From Nocardia bovistercoris (GTDB lineage: Bacteria > Actinomycetota > Actinomycetes > Mycobacteriales > Mycobacteriaceae), in assembly GCF_015674855.1 (NCBI RefSeq), contig NZ_JADMLG010000022.1, positions 42,045 through 106,044 on the forward strand: a DNA stretch of 64,000 nucleotides, given 5' to 3'. The notes beneath the pieces are model-generated. The model made no database searches. It was not told where the DNA came from and saw nothing but the letters and a program-made list of their open reading frames with translations. The position numbers and the translations under genes were made by a program. Below are positions 8,420 to 17,634 of this stretch, piece by piece (the stretch's first letter is position 1; each line of letters begins with the position of its first letter).

Positions 8420-10072
8420 ATGGGTCTGCTGCTGCGGAACCTGGAATCGCCTGCGCTCGTTGGTGTGGCCCTGTTGGGGGCGTTGTCGCTGCCTGCGCCG
8501 AGCGCGCATGCGGGGCCCGCGCCGTGGGCGCCTCCACCGGTGAACGTGTGCGGAGAAGTGGGGTTCGACCCGCTGGTGCGCAAGCCCGATCCGAATGCTC
8601 CATTGCCGCCGCCGATCCAGATTCCGCCGCAGATCGACATACCCATTCCGTGGCCGGAGATCACGCCGGTGCCGCCGGATCCGGCGCAGGACAACACCCG
8701 GATCGTGCCCGAGCCGCTGCCCATTGATCCCTGTCACAATCCGTGTCCGGACGTGCGGGACAGTCAGAAGCCCGACAAGCCCGACAAGACCGAATCCGCG
8801 GTCGCACCGGATACCGGATCAGGGTCGGGTTCGAGTTCTGGATCGGGTTCCGGGTCGGGCTCGAGTTCCGGGTCGGGCTCGGGGTCGGGCTCGAGTTCCG
8901 GGTCGGGCTCGGGGTCGAATTCGGGATCGGGCACGTTCGCATTGCCGAAAATCACCGTCCGGCCCGACATCGAGCCGATCCCGATACCGATACCGGGGGA
9001 GGCGGGCGATCCTCCGCAGCCCGCACCGCCGCGCGTGACGCCCGCGTCCGAACCCGGTCCCGTGGCCGAGGCGGTGACGCGGCCGCATGTCGAATCGGTG
9101 GAGCTGGTGAAGCAGATCACCGGGCACGGCTCGGAGAACCGCACCGATATGCGTTGGCAGGTGGACGGAACCGACCTCGGACTCATGTGGGAGACCGAAC
9201 CGGGCAAGGTCGCGGTGGTGTTCGGCGACACGTTCGGCGCGGGCTGGGAATACGGCGGAGCGGACGGGCCCGACTGGCGCAGCAATGTGCTGGCGTTCAG
9301 CTCCGACGCCGACCTGTCGGACGGGCTGACCATCGACACCATGGTCCAGGACAGCCGTTGTCACGCCGCGGAATTCCTGGCCAGCCGCAAGATCAAGAAC
9401 TGGGAGACCACCGTGATCCCGACCTCGGGGTTCGCGATCGGCAAGCGCCAGTACCTGAGCTACATGTCGGTCAACCACTGGGGGCGGGTGCCGGGCACCT
9501 GGTCCACCAACTACGGCGGCATCGCCTGGTCGGACGACGGCGGCAATACCTGGGTCAAGGATCAGCACGCCAAGTGGGACAACTTCTTCGGGACCGGACG
9601 CTTCCAGGTCACCGCGATGGTGCCGCACGGCGACCACGTCTACATGTTCGGCACGCCCAACGGCCGGGTCGGCGTCACGGCGTTGGCGCGGGTGCCGGGC
9701 AAAGACGTGCTGAACAAGTCCGCGTACCAGTACTGGGTGGACGGGCGGTGGGCGCCCGCCGCCGAAAGTCGGGCGACGCCACTGTTCTTCGGGATCGCCA
9801 GCGAACTGTCGGTCCGCCACGACGCCGGATCGGATCGCTGGCAGATGGTCTACCTCGACCCCGTCCGCGGCGCGATCATGCTGCGGGAAGCGCCTACGCC
9901 GCAAGGGTTGTGGACCGACGCGGTGCCGCTGGTGGAGACCGCCGACTACCCGAAGGCGTACGGCGGCTTCATCCACCCGTGGTCGACCTCGAAGGATCTG
10001 TACTTCACGGTGTCGGCATGGGACACCTACAACGTCTACCTGATGCGCGCGAAACTGCGTGAGCCGCGCTGA
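8420..10072 (+). CDS. Secreted DUF4185 protein with Gly-Ser linker
   Basis: This is a probable secreted surface protein of about 550 residues. A signal peptide ends near ...PAPSAHAGP (residues about 1-34). Next comes a Pro-rich stretch with three Cys, then a low-complexity (SG)n linker encoded at about 8818-8935, then a DUF4185 domain from about residue 225 to the end. That domain has the family's VVFGDTFG motif and several WxxNY/GGIAW strands, suggesting a beta-propeller-like fold related to glycoside-acting enzymes. The ATG at 8420 follows GGGGGTCAACG and gives a well-formed signal peptide. Substrate is unknown; binding or hydrolysis of a surface polysaccharide is a guess. Confidence 0.88.
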   Translation: MGLLLRNLESPALVGVALLGALSLPAPSAHAGPAPWAPPPVNVCGEVGFDPLVRKPDPNAPLPPPIQIPPQIDIPIPWPEITPVPPDPAQDNTRIVPEPLPIDPCHNPCPDVRDSQKPDKPDKTESAVAPDTGSGSGSSSGSGSGSGSSSGSGSGSGSSSGSGSGSNSGSGTFALPKITVRPDIEPIPIPIPGEAGDPPQPAPPRVTPASEPGPVAEAVTRPHVESVELVKQITGHGSENRTDMRWQVDGTDLGLMWETEPGKVAVVFGDTFGAGWEYGGADGPDWRSNVLAFSSDADLSDGLTIDTMVQDSRCHAAEFLASRKIKNWETTVIPTSGFAIGKRQYLSYMSVNHWGRVPGTWSTNYGGIAWSDDGGNTWVKDQHAKWDNFFGTGRFQVTAMVPHGDHVYMFGTPNGRVGVTALARVPGKDVLNKSAYQYWVDGRWAPAAESRATPLFFGIASELSVRHDAGSDRWQMVYLDPVRGAIMLREAPTPQGLWTDAVPLVETADYPKAYGGFIHPWSTSKDLYFTVSAWDTYNVYLMRAKLREPR

Positions 10073-10305
10073 ACTTCACCCGCACCGGGGTGCACCTGGC
10101 CCACGGACGGACCGAGGCCGATGTCTAGAGAATGTTCACGCGCGTAAGTGAACCTGTGGCGCATGACCGCTCGCGGATGTCGACTGTCGCCGTTCGCGCA
10201 CGTGGGTGAGTCCGGGCCGTGGCGCCACCGGATCCGCGCGGCCACAACGAGTTCACGCGCGGCGACTGCGGTCCGGGGCCGAATACATAGGTGCGAAGGT
10301 CACAT

Positions 10306-11166
10306 TCACGCGGGGGCGTTGGTGAACCGTAGCCGGGTGCCCGGCCTGGCTTGGGCGATCGCGTCCACGTCGGCGTCGACGACCACGGCGATCACCGGGT
10401 AGCCGCCGGTGATCGGGTGGTCAGCGAGGAACACAACGGGCTGACCGCTCGGCGGCACCTGAACCGACCCCAAAGCCATACCCTCGGTGCGTAATTCGCG
10501 GGTGATCCGGCGGCGCAGCGCGGGCCCGGTCCGGCGGTCGAGCCGCGCGCCGATCCGATCGGTATCGGCCGACACCGTCCAGTCGCCCGCGAAAAGCGCG
10601 TCCGGTTCGCTGAACCAGTCCGCGCGCGGACCCGGCAGCGCACGCACCACCAGCGGATCGGCCCCGAAAGCGGCGACGGGGGCGAGGTCGATGATCGGAA
10701 TCGTCCGCGGCGGCGGACCGATCGGCAACCGGTCGCCGGGATGCAACGGTTGCGGGCCGATCCCGGACAGGGTGTCGCGGCTGCGCGAGCCGAGCACCGG
10801 TTCGACGTCGAATCCGCCGCGTACCGCGACATAGCTGCGTAAACCGCTGCGCGCCATGGCCAATCGCAGCACCTGACCTGCCTCGAGTTCCAGCACGCTC
10901 GCCGCGCCCACCGGCACGCCGTCGACAGTGGCCTGCGCCGCGGCGCCGGTCACCGCCATCGTGTGGTGCCGGGACACGCGCAGTTCGAGTCCGCCGAGCA
11001 GCACCTCGATGACGGCCGCGCTCTCCGGATTGCCGACGAGCCGATTGGCCAGCGCGCACGAACCGCGATCGGCCGCGCCCGCCGGGCCGACGCCGGAATC
11101 GAACCAGCCCGGCCTCCCGAGATCCTGGATGGTCGCGAGCGGACCGACCGCACGCACGTCGATCAT
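10306..11166 (-). CDS. pxpC: 5-oxoprolinase subunit C (biotin-dependent carboxyltransferase/KipA family)
   Basis: PxpC is the larger part of the PxpBC pair that, with PxpA, hydrolyses 5-oxoproline to glutamate using ATP. The 286-residue protein has the family's opening TIQDLGRPGWFDSGVGPAGAAD and the later GPRADWFS, DRIGARLDR and PSGQPVVFLADHPITGGYP motifs. The ATG at 11166 overlaps the stop of pxpB, so the start is fixed by coupling; a longer upstream frame is an artefact. Gene order pxpA-pxpB-pxpC matches the bacterial 5-oxoprolinase cluster. A carboxyltransferase label seen in databases reflects homology rather than tested function. Confidence 0.93.
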   Translation of the reverse strand: MIDVRAVGPLATIQDLGRPGWFDSGVGPAGAADRGSCALANRLVGNPESAAVIEVLLGGLELRVSRHHTMAVTGAAAQATVDGVPVGAASVLELEAGQVLRLAMARSGLRSYVAVRGGFDVEPVLGSRSRDTLSGIGPQPLHPGDRLPIGPPPRTIPIIDLAPVAAFGADPLVVRALPGPRADWFSEPDALFAGDWTVSADTDRIGARLDRRTGPALRRRITRELRTEGMALGSVQVPPSGQPVVFLADHPITGGYPVIAVVVDADVDAIAQARPGTRLRFTNAPA

Positions 11167-11870
11167 CGGTCCACCGCCTCGAACCGCACCGCCGCACCCG
11201 CCCTGACCAGCGCGGGTTGCTCGCGGCCCGCATCCCACATCGGCGCGTCGGTGTGCCCGATCAGCTGCCAGCCGCCGGGGGAGGAGCGCGGGTACACCGC
11301 CGAATATCCGCCCGCGAGCGCCACCGCACCCGCCGGGATCGCCGTGCGCGCCTGCGCTCGACGCGGCACGGCCAACCGCCCGTCGGGAGATTCCAGATAG
11401 CCGAATCCGGGCGCGAATCCCACGAACGCGCAACGCCATACGACGCCGGTATGCGCGGCGACCACTTCGGCGACCTCCATCCCGAGCAGTCCCGCGACCT
11501 CGACCAGGTCCGCGCCGTCGTAACGCACGGGGATACGCACCGGCTCGCCCATCCCCGACCACACATCCGCGACGGCGACCGCGTCGAGATCACCGAGCAG
11601 CGCTTCCAGTTCGCGACGCACCGTCTCACCCGCCCGTACCGAATCCAGCGTTACCAGTACCGTTTCCGCCGCGGGCAGCACATCCCGCACACCTGGCGGA
11701 CGATGTTCGCGCAAAGCGGCGACGAATTCCGCGACCGGGGCGGTGACCAATAACGCCCGATCACCAGCACGGCGAATTCCCCGCTCCGGACTCCGATCGG
11801 TGGCATCCGCGCCGGTCATCGCGTCGCACCCGATCTCGGCCGCTCGAATCCCCGCCGCGTGGATACGCAC
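11163..11870 (-). CDS. pxpB: 5-oxoprolinase subunit B (KipI family)
   Basis: PxpB acts with PxpC in the second, ATP-linked step of 5-oxoproline hydrolysis. The protein shows the family motifs RAGDRALLV near the N-terminus, IPVRYDGADL in the middle, and GFAPGFGYLESPD and PGGWQLIGHT toward the end. It overlaps pxpC by 4 bp. The GTG at 11870 gives 235 residues; an in-frame ATG at 11819 would remove 17 poorly conserved residues and is equally possible, as neither has a strong ribosome-binding site. It starts about 45 bp after pxpA. Confidence 0.92.
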   Translation of the reverse strand: MRIHAAGIRAAEIGCDAMTGADATDRSPERGIRRAGDRALLVTAPVAEFVAALREHRPPGVRDVLPAAETVLVTLDSVRAGETVRRELEALLGDLDAVAVADVWSGMGEPVRIPVRYDGADLVEVAGLLGMEVAEVVAAHTGVVWRCAFVGFAPGFGYLESPDGRLAVPRRAQARTAIPAGAVALAGGYSAVYPRSSPGGWQLIGHTDAPMWDAGREQPALVRAGAAVRFEAVDR

Positions 11871-11915
11871 CGTTCCGATCCGCCTATGGCCCGACTTCGC
11901 ATTCCGCGACCTCGC

Positions 11916-12668
11916 TCAGGCGAACGATTCGAGCGGCACGCCGACATCGTGCAGGGATTCCCTGATCCGTCGTGCCATCTCCACGGCGGCGGGGGTGTCG
12001 CCGTGGACGCAGATGCTCTTGGCCGTCACCTTCACCTCTCGACCATCGACCCCGCGCGCCCGCCCCGATGTCGCGATCGATACCGCTTGCGCCACCGCGT
12101 CGTTCGCGTGCAGGACCGCGCCTTCCGTGCCGCGCGGCGCGAGTGTGCCGCGTGGCGTGTAGGCGCGATCGGCGAAGCCCTCGCCGACGAAGCGCAGGCC
12201 CGCGGCCGCCGCGGACTGCTCGAGTTGGCTGTCCGCAGGCCCGAGCAGGGCCAGTTCGGCGCCGAATTCGACCAACGCGCCCACGACGGCATCGGCGGCG
12301 GAGCGGTCGGCGGCGGCCGAATGGTAGAGCGCGCCATGCGGTTTCACGTACCGGACGCGGTCGCCCGCGATCCGCGCGAAGGTGTCGAGGCCGCCGATCT
12401 GGTAGAGGATCTCGTCGCGCAGGTCGGCGGGGTCCATGGCGATCGCGCGCCTGCCGAAGCCCGCCTGATCGCGGTAGCCGATGTGCGCGCCGATGCGCAC
12501 CCCCTTCGCCACCGCGACCTCGCAGGTGCGCCGCATGATCGACGGGTCGCCCGCGTGGAACCCGCAGGCGATGTTGGCGCTGGTGACGATGTCGAGCATG
12601 GCGGCGTCGTCGCCCATCGTCCACGCGCCGAATCCCTCGCCGAGATCACTGTTCAGATCCAGCGGCAT
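11916..12668 (-). CDS. pxpA: 5-oxoprolinase subunit A (LamB/YcsF family)
   Basis: PxpA is the LamB/YcsF-family subunit of 5-oxoprolinase. The motif LDLNSDLGEGFG opens the protein, followed by SANIACGFHAGDP, GAHIGYRDQAGFGRR, VKPHGALYH and CVHGDTP, all typical of the family and covering its metal-binding residues. GGAGGA lies 6 bases before the ATG at 12668 but directly against an ATG at 12674, so 12668 is chosen; it also gives the standard MPLDLN start. It is the first gene of pxpABC. Confidence 0.95.
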   Translation of the reverse strand: MPLDLNSDLGEGFGAWTMGDDAAMLDIVTSANIACGFHAGDPSIMRRTCEVAVAKGVRIGAHIGYRDQAGFGRRAIAMDPADLRDEILYQIGGLDTFARIAGDRVRYVKPHGALYHSAAADRSAADAVVGALVEFGAELALLGPADSQLEQSAAAAGLRFVGEGFADRAYTPRGTLAPRGTEGAVLHANDAVAQAVSIATSGRARGVDGREVKVTAKSICVHGDTPAAVEMARRIRESLHDVGVPLESFA

Positions 12669-12829
12669 ACGCATTCCTCCGGGGGTGTGGCGCGGCTCGG
12701 CGCCTCAGTCAACTGTGCCACGACGCGGGCCGTTCGCGAGGCCGAACTCGATCCGGTTCCGCGATCCATCGGCACCGCCGCCGCACGATCGGCACCGCCG
12801 CCGATCCGTCCAACCGACCGGACGAAGCC

Positions 12830-14308
12830 TCACGTCCGCGACTTCCACCAGTCCATCAACGCCGCCTCGGCCTCCTCCCGCGACATCGGACCCCGGTCCA
12901 GGCGCAGCTCCTTCAAATGGTTCCACGCCTTGCCGACCTCGGGCCCCGGCGGCAGATCCAGCAGCTCCATGATCGCGTTGCCATCCAGATCGGGGCGGAC
13001 CTTGGCCAGGTCCTCCTGCTCCTTCAGGCGTTCGATCCGCTCCTCGAGTTCGTCGTAGGTGGCGCGCAGGGCGGCCGCGCGACGCTTGTTGCGGGTGGTG
13101 CAGTCGGCGCGCACCAGTTTGTGCAGGCGCGGCAGCAGGTCGTCGGCGTCGGTGACATAGCGACGCACCGCGGAATCCGTCCACTGGCCCTTGCCGTACC
13201 CGTGGAACCGCAGGTGCAGGAAGACCAGCCGTGCGACCTCCTCGGTGAACTGTTTGGGATATTTCAGCGCGCGCATCCGCTTGCGCACCATCTTCGCGCC
13301 GACCACCTCGTGGTGGTGGAAACTGACCCCGCCGCCCGCCTCGTTGCGTTTGGTGTCGGGCTTGCCGATGTCGTGCAGCAGCGCGGCCCACCGCAACACC
13401 AGGTCGGGGTCACCGTCCTCCAACTCGACGGCCTGCCGCAAGACCGTCAGCGAATGCCAGTAGACGTCCTTGTGCTGATGGTGTTCATCGATCTCCAGTT
13501 TCATCGCGGGAACCTCGGGCAGCACTTGTTGCGCCAACCCGGTCTCGCACATGACATTGATTCCGTCGAGCGGATGCGCGCCGCCGATCAACTTGTCCAG
13601 TTCGACCCTGACCCGTTCGGCGGTGATCCGGTCGATCTGTTCGGCCATCTCCGCGATCGCCACGCGCACGCGGGGGGCGAGATCGAATCCGAGCTGGGAG
13701 ACGAAGCGCGCGGCGCGCAACATCCGCAGCGGATCGTCGTCGAAGGAGTCGCGCGGCGCGGCCGGTGTGTCGAGGACGCCCGCGAGCAGCGCGTCCATAC
13801 CGCCGAGCGGGTCGATGAACTCCAGCGCGCCGTCCGCGCCGACCCGCACCGCCATCGCGTTGACCGTGAAATCGCGGCGGACCAGGTCACCGGCGAGAGT
13901 GTCGCCGAAGGTCACCTCCGGATTGCGGGAGACACGGTCGTAAGTGTCGCTGCGGAAGGTGGTGATCTCGAGCTGCTGATCCGACTTCGACGCGCTGACC
14001 GTGCCGAAGGCCAGGCCACCGGTATCCCAGATGTGGTCGGCCCAGCCGCGCATCATGTCCTGCACCGCGTCGGGGCGGGCGTCGGTGGTGAAGTCGAGAT
14101 CGGTGCCGAGCCGCCCGAGCACGGCGTCGCGAACACTGCCGCCGACGAGGTACAACTCGTATCCTCGGGCCGCGAACAACGCCCCGAGCGGTGTCAGCAC
14201 CTCCGACAACCCGCCGAGGGTTACCGCGGCGGCGGCAAGCAAGCGGGTGCGTCGATCCGACACGGCGGCAGCGGACTCGGGGTCATCGTTGGACTTGGGC
14301 GAAACCAC
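12830..14308 (-). CDS. pcnA: CCA tRNA nucleotidyltransferase
   Basis: This enzyme adds or repairs the 3' CCA of tRNAs. The nucleotidyltransferase core has LVGGSVRDAVLGR and the catalytic DLDFTTD (about residues 60-90), then RRDFTVNAMA and the FDDDPLRMLRAARF segment. An HD domain follows (LLHDIGKPDT, FHHHEVVGA), consistent with the actinobacterial subgroup that carries a metal-dependent HD module. The GTG at 14308 gives 492 residues; a GTG at 14263 is a credible alternative close to the mycobacterial start. It is divergent from mutT4 as in M. tuberculosis. Confidence 0.96.
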   Translation of the reverse strand: MVSPKSNDDPESAAAVSDRRTRLLAAAAVTLGGLSEVLTPLGALFAARGYELYLVGGSVRDAVLGRLGTDLDFTTDARPDAVQDMMRGWADHIWDTGGLAFGTVSASKSDQQLEITTFRSDTYDRVSRNPEVTFGDTLAGDLVRRDFTVNAMAVRVGADGALEFIDPLGGMDALLAGVLDTPAAPRDSFDDDPLRMLRAARFVSQLGFDLAPRVRVAIAEMAEQIDRITAERVRVELDKLIGGAHPLDGINVMCETGLAQQVLPEVPAMKLEIDEHHQHKDVYWHSLTVLRQAVELEDGDPDLVLRWAALLHDIGKPDTKRNEAGGGVSFHHHEVVGAKMVRKRMRALKYPKQFTEEVARLVFLHLRFHGYGKGQWTDSAVRRYVTDADDLLPRLHKLVRADCTTRNKRRAAALRATYDELEERIERLKEQEDLAKVRPDLDGNAIMELLDLPPGPEVGKAWNHLKELRLDRGPMSREEAEAALMDWWKSRT

Positions 14309-14389
14309 GAAAAGGCAGCTTACCGAGCGGTCACGGGCGCGAACACGCCGCGCCGAAAGGGTGCGCGACGAGCACAGTAGGATTGCTAG

Positions 14390-14926
14390 GTGTCTCCGGC
14401 CGATCGCGCGAACAGTCGACGCCGCCAGCCCCGGCGCCGCGGTTCGGCGGCCAACGCGGCCAAGCCGCGCATGCGCACCGTGCGGGAAACCTCGGCGGGC
14501 GGTCTGGTCGTCGCCGGACTCGACGGTCCCGGCGAGCAGCGCAGCGCGGCACTGATCGGTCGCACCGACCGGCGCGGCAGGCTGCTGTGGTCGCTGCCGA
14601 AGGGCCATATCGAAGAGGGCGAGACGGCGGAGCAGACGGCGATCCGCGAGGTCGCCGAGGAGACCGGGATCAACGGCGTCGTTGTGGCCGAACTGGGCAG
14701 CATCGATTACTGGTTCGTCACCGAGGGTCGCCGGGTACACAAGACCGTGCATCATTACCTCATGCGTTCGGTCGGCGGCGAGTTGTCGGACGCCGATGTC
14801 GAGGTCACACAGGTCGCGTGGGTTCCGTTGAGCGAATTGGATTCCCGTCTGGCATACGCCGACGAGCGACGGCTGGCCGAGATGGCGAATCGATTGATCG
14901 ACCGGATGGAGACCGGCAAGCGATGA
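14390..14926 (+). CDS. mutT4: Nudix hydrolase, MutT4-like
   Basis: This is a Nudix hydrolase positioned like mycobacterial MutT4 (Rv3908). The N-terminal 28 residues are basic and disordered. The Nudix box (GHIEEGETAEQ-TAIREVAEETGI) is intact. MutT family members clean oxidised nucleotides or other nucleoside diphosphate derivatives; the substrate of this one cannot be read. It starts at a GTG and its stop overlaps the start of the next gene (ATGA). The assignment to mutT4 rests on synteny with pcnA and the DUF6049/murJ genes. Confidence 0.9.
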   Translation: MSPADRANSRRRQPRRRGSAANAAKPRMRTVRETSAGGLVVAGLDGPGEQRSAALIGRTDRRGRLLWSLPKGHIEEGETAEQTAIREVAEETGINGVVVAELGSIDYWFVTEGRRVHKTVHHYLMRSVGGELSDADVEVTQVAWVPLSELDSRLAYADERRLAEMANRLIDRMETGKR

Positions 14927-17460
14927 CGCGTGGACTGTTCCGGATCATCGTGGCGGTCCTGATCCTGCTCGGCTCGGTGACAATGCTGCCCGGACTGCTC
15001 GACGGCGCCGCCACGGCGCAACCGACCGGCTCGAGCAATTCGACGACCCCGAAATTCCTCAAACTCTCGCTGGACTCGGTGAACCCGTCGACCGTGACCA
15101 CGACCGGCGACAACCGGCTGACGGTGGCCGGCACGGTCACCAATATCGGCGACCGCGTCGTCGACGACGTCAGCATCCGCATCCAGCGCGCCGCGGCCGT
15201 CGTTGAACCGGGCGACCTGCGCTACGCGCTGCGCCTGGACCAGGTGAACTACGACCTCACCGGCCCCTTCGAGGACGTCGCCGAACGACTCAGCCCCGGC
15301 CAGCGCAAACAGTTCACCGTCACCATCCCGCTGCGCCCCGACGGTTCGGGCGGCCCGTCCCTCGACATCACCCAACCCGGCGTATATCCGCTGCTGCTCA
15401 ATGTGAACGGCGAACCCGCCTACGGCAATCAGGCCCGACTCGACGACGCCCGTTTCCTGCTGCCGGTGCTCGGGCTGCCGTCCTCGGGTCAGGGCGCCGC
15501 GCCGGTGCAGGCGGCAGCGAACGCGCCGGTCGCGACGACCATGGTGTGGCCGCTCGCGGACCGGCCGCGGATGATCGCGGGCGTACCGGGATCGGTCAAC
15601 GGCAAGGCCGAACTCACCGACGACGACCTGGCCGCCTCGCTCGCCAAGGGCGGACGGCTCGACCAGCTGCTCGGCGCGCTGGAGACCGCACTCGCCGCGA
15701 ACGGCGCCGCGAAAGGTGGGTTGGCCTCGGCGTTGTGCGTCGCGATCGACCCCGACCTGCTACTCACCGCGCAGGCCATGACCAACGGTTACCGGGTGCT
15801 CGCCAGCCCGTCCGACCCCGGCGGCGCGACCAGGGACGGGTCGGGCGCGGAGGCCGCGCTGGCGTGGCTGGAACGGCTGCGCGCGGTCGCGGGGTCGGTG
15901 TGCACGGTGGCGCTGCCCTTCGCCCAGGTCGACATCTCCGCGCTGGCCGCGGTCAACGACGCGGGACTGACCGCGCGGGCGTTGCACGCGCCCGCCGACA
16001 TCGTCGACACGATCCTGTCCACCCGCTCGGTGCGCGGGATCGGCCTGCCCGATTCCGGGAGCATCGACACGAGCGCGGGCAGCCTGCTGCGCAGCCACGG
16101 TGTCACCACCGCCGTACTCGCCGATTCGGCCGCGGTGCCGGTCGGCGCGCCGCACGACGCCGACTCCACCCAGGTGAGTTCGGGCACCGGCTTCGGCGGG
16201 TCGATCGGCCAGACGCCGACCGAGACCGCCGCGCCGCCGCTGGTCCGGATCCCCGAGGTCGCGGTGCAACCGGTGGTCGGTGCGTTGCAGGAGTCCGCGC
16301 CGCCCGGCGGCTCGGGCGGCGCACCCGCCGTCGATCCCGCGCTGCGCGTCGCCACCTTCGACATCTGGTCGGCGACCGCGCTCGCCGCCGTCGGCTCCAA
16401 TCCGCCCACCCCGTCGTTCACACCCGCGCGGGTCCGCTACGAGGTCACCAACGACTCGCGCGCCGCCCGATTGCAGGACGCGCTCGGCGCCATCTCGTGG
16501 AGCGCGCTGGACACGGCGTCGGGCCGCCCGCGTTCGCTGCTGCTCATGCCGCCGCAGCAGTGGGGCGCCAACCGCGACGAGGCGGGCGCGCTGCTGCGGC
16601 AGGTGGACTCGCTGCTGCGCGCGAATCTGGCGACCGCGCGCCCGTTCACCGATCTGCTGACCGAACCGGCCGACGGGCAGTCCTATGAACTGAACTACCT
16701 GTCGCGCGCCGCCGAGGACGCGGCGCCGGAACGCTTCGTGCTCCCGGTCAGGGAACAGGCGACCAGGACCACCGAACTGGGCCGCGCGCTGGTCGATGTG
16801 CCCGAGTCCGAGCCGACGCCGCAGCAGTTCCTCTCCCCGCTCGGCGACGACCTGATCCGCGTGCTCACGCTCTCCGATCGCAGGTCGGGCAACAGCGCCC
16901 AACCCGACACCTTCGCCCAGCGCAGGCTCGACCAGACCACGACGGCGCTGGACCGGCTGTACCGGTCGGTGACCGTGCTGCCGCCCGGCGGCGTGTACAC
17001 GCTCGCCTCGGAGCAGAGTCCGCTGCTGCTGGTGGCGCGCAACGATCTGCCGGTCGCGATCCGGGTGCGGTTCCTGATCGGCGCGCCCGCGGAGACGAAG
17101 ATCACCGACATCGGCGAGCAGCTACTGCCGCCCAACGGCATTCGGTCGTTCCAGATCCCCTCCGAGGTCAGTGACAGCCGGAACCTGGTGATCCCCATCT
17201 CATTGACGACCCCGGACGGTGTCGCGCTCGGCGATTCGACGGTGGTGTCGGTCCGGTCCAACGCCTACGGTCAGGCGCTGGCGATCATCACGGCGTGCGC
17301 GGCGCTGCTGCTGGTGGTCTTGGCGGGCAGGCGGCTGTGGCGACGCTTCCGCGGCAAGCCCGATCCGGCGGACGAGGGTGTCGATTCCGGCATCAGGCGG
17401 CGGGTCGTCCGCTATGGACGCTTGCGTAGGAAGGTCATGCGTGAGTCGCACGAGGGATGA
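14923..17460 (+). CDS. DUF6049 family membrane-anchored extracellular protein (Rv3909-like)
   Basis: This 845-residue protein has a signal peptide or anchor (GLFRIIVAVLILLGSVTML) at the N-terminus and a single membrane helix near residue 790 (LAIITACAALLLVVLAG) followed by a basic cytoplasmic tail. The large part between them is predicted to be outside the membrane and begins with an immunoglobulin-like segment (LTVAGTVTNIGD). It matches the position and layout of M. tuberculosis Rv3909, between mutT4 and murJ. The ATG overlaps the mutT4 stop, so expression is coupled. Function is unknown; the location suggests cell-envelope assembly with MurJ. Confidence 0.9.
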   Translation: MTRGLFRIIVAVLILLGSVTMLPGLLDGAATAQPTGSSNSTTPKFLKLSLDSVNPSTVTTTGDNRLTVAGTVTNIGDRVVDDVSIRIQRAAAVVEPGDLRYALRLDQVNYDLTGPFEDVAERLSPGQRKQFTVTIPLRPDGSGGPSLDITQPGVYPLLLNVNGEPAYGNQARLDDARFLLPVLGLPSSGQGAAPVQAAANAPVATTMVWPLADRPRMIAGVPGSVNGKAELTDDDLAASLAKGGRLDQLLGALETALAANGAAKGGLASALCVAIDPDLLLTAQAMTNGYRVLASPSDPGGATRDGSGAEAALAWLERLRAVAGSVCTVALPFAQVDISALAAVNDAGLTARALHAPADIVDTILSTRSVRGIGLPDSGSIDTSAGSLLRSHGVTTAVLADSAAVPVGAPHDADSTQVSSGTGFGGSIGQTPTETAAPPLVRIPEVAVQPVVGALQESAPPGGSGGAPAVDPALRVATFDIWSATALAAVGSNPPTPSFTPARVRYEVTNDSRAARLQDALGAISWSALDTASGRPRSLLLMPPQQWGANRDEAGALLRQVDSLLRANLATARPFTDLLTEPADGQSYELNYLSRAAEDAAPERFVLPVREQATRTTELGRALVDVPESEPTPQQFLSPLGDDLIRVLTLSDRRSGNSAQPDTFAQRRLDQTTTALDRLYRSVTVLPPGGVYTLASEQSPLLLVARNDLPVAIRVRFLIGAPAETKITDIGEQLLPPNGIRSFQIPSEVSDSRNLVIPISLTTPDGVALGDSTVVSVRSNAYGQALAIITACAALLLVVLAGRRLWRRFRGKPDPADEGVDSGIRRRVVRYGRLRRKVMRESHEG

Positions 17461-17634
17461 ACATGCGTCTTTAACCGGACAGCGATCCGATTCGGGACAC
17501 ATGTTCGGCAACGTCGTCTATGTGGCGCGGCCCCCGTGGCCGCACAATGGTGAGTGGTCGACCGAGCACGCCGGGCGAAACGCCGCACCGCGAGCGAGCC
17601 GGATGCCGGGGTCCAGCGCGATACAGGAGGCATG

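Noticed and set aside
10073..10305. GTTCACGCG repeats and GTTCAC-N8-GTGAAC after the DUF4185 gene
   Set aside because: Three short matches in a GC-rich gap between convergent genes are too weak to claim a binding site; no gene was found there.
12669..12829. Two copies of ATCGGCACCGCCGCCG (12768 and 12788) between pcnA and pxpA
   Set aside because: Short GC-rich direct repeats of this kind arise easily and no function is suggested by position.
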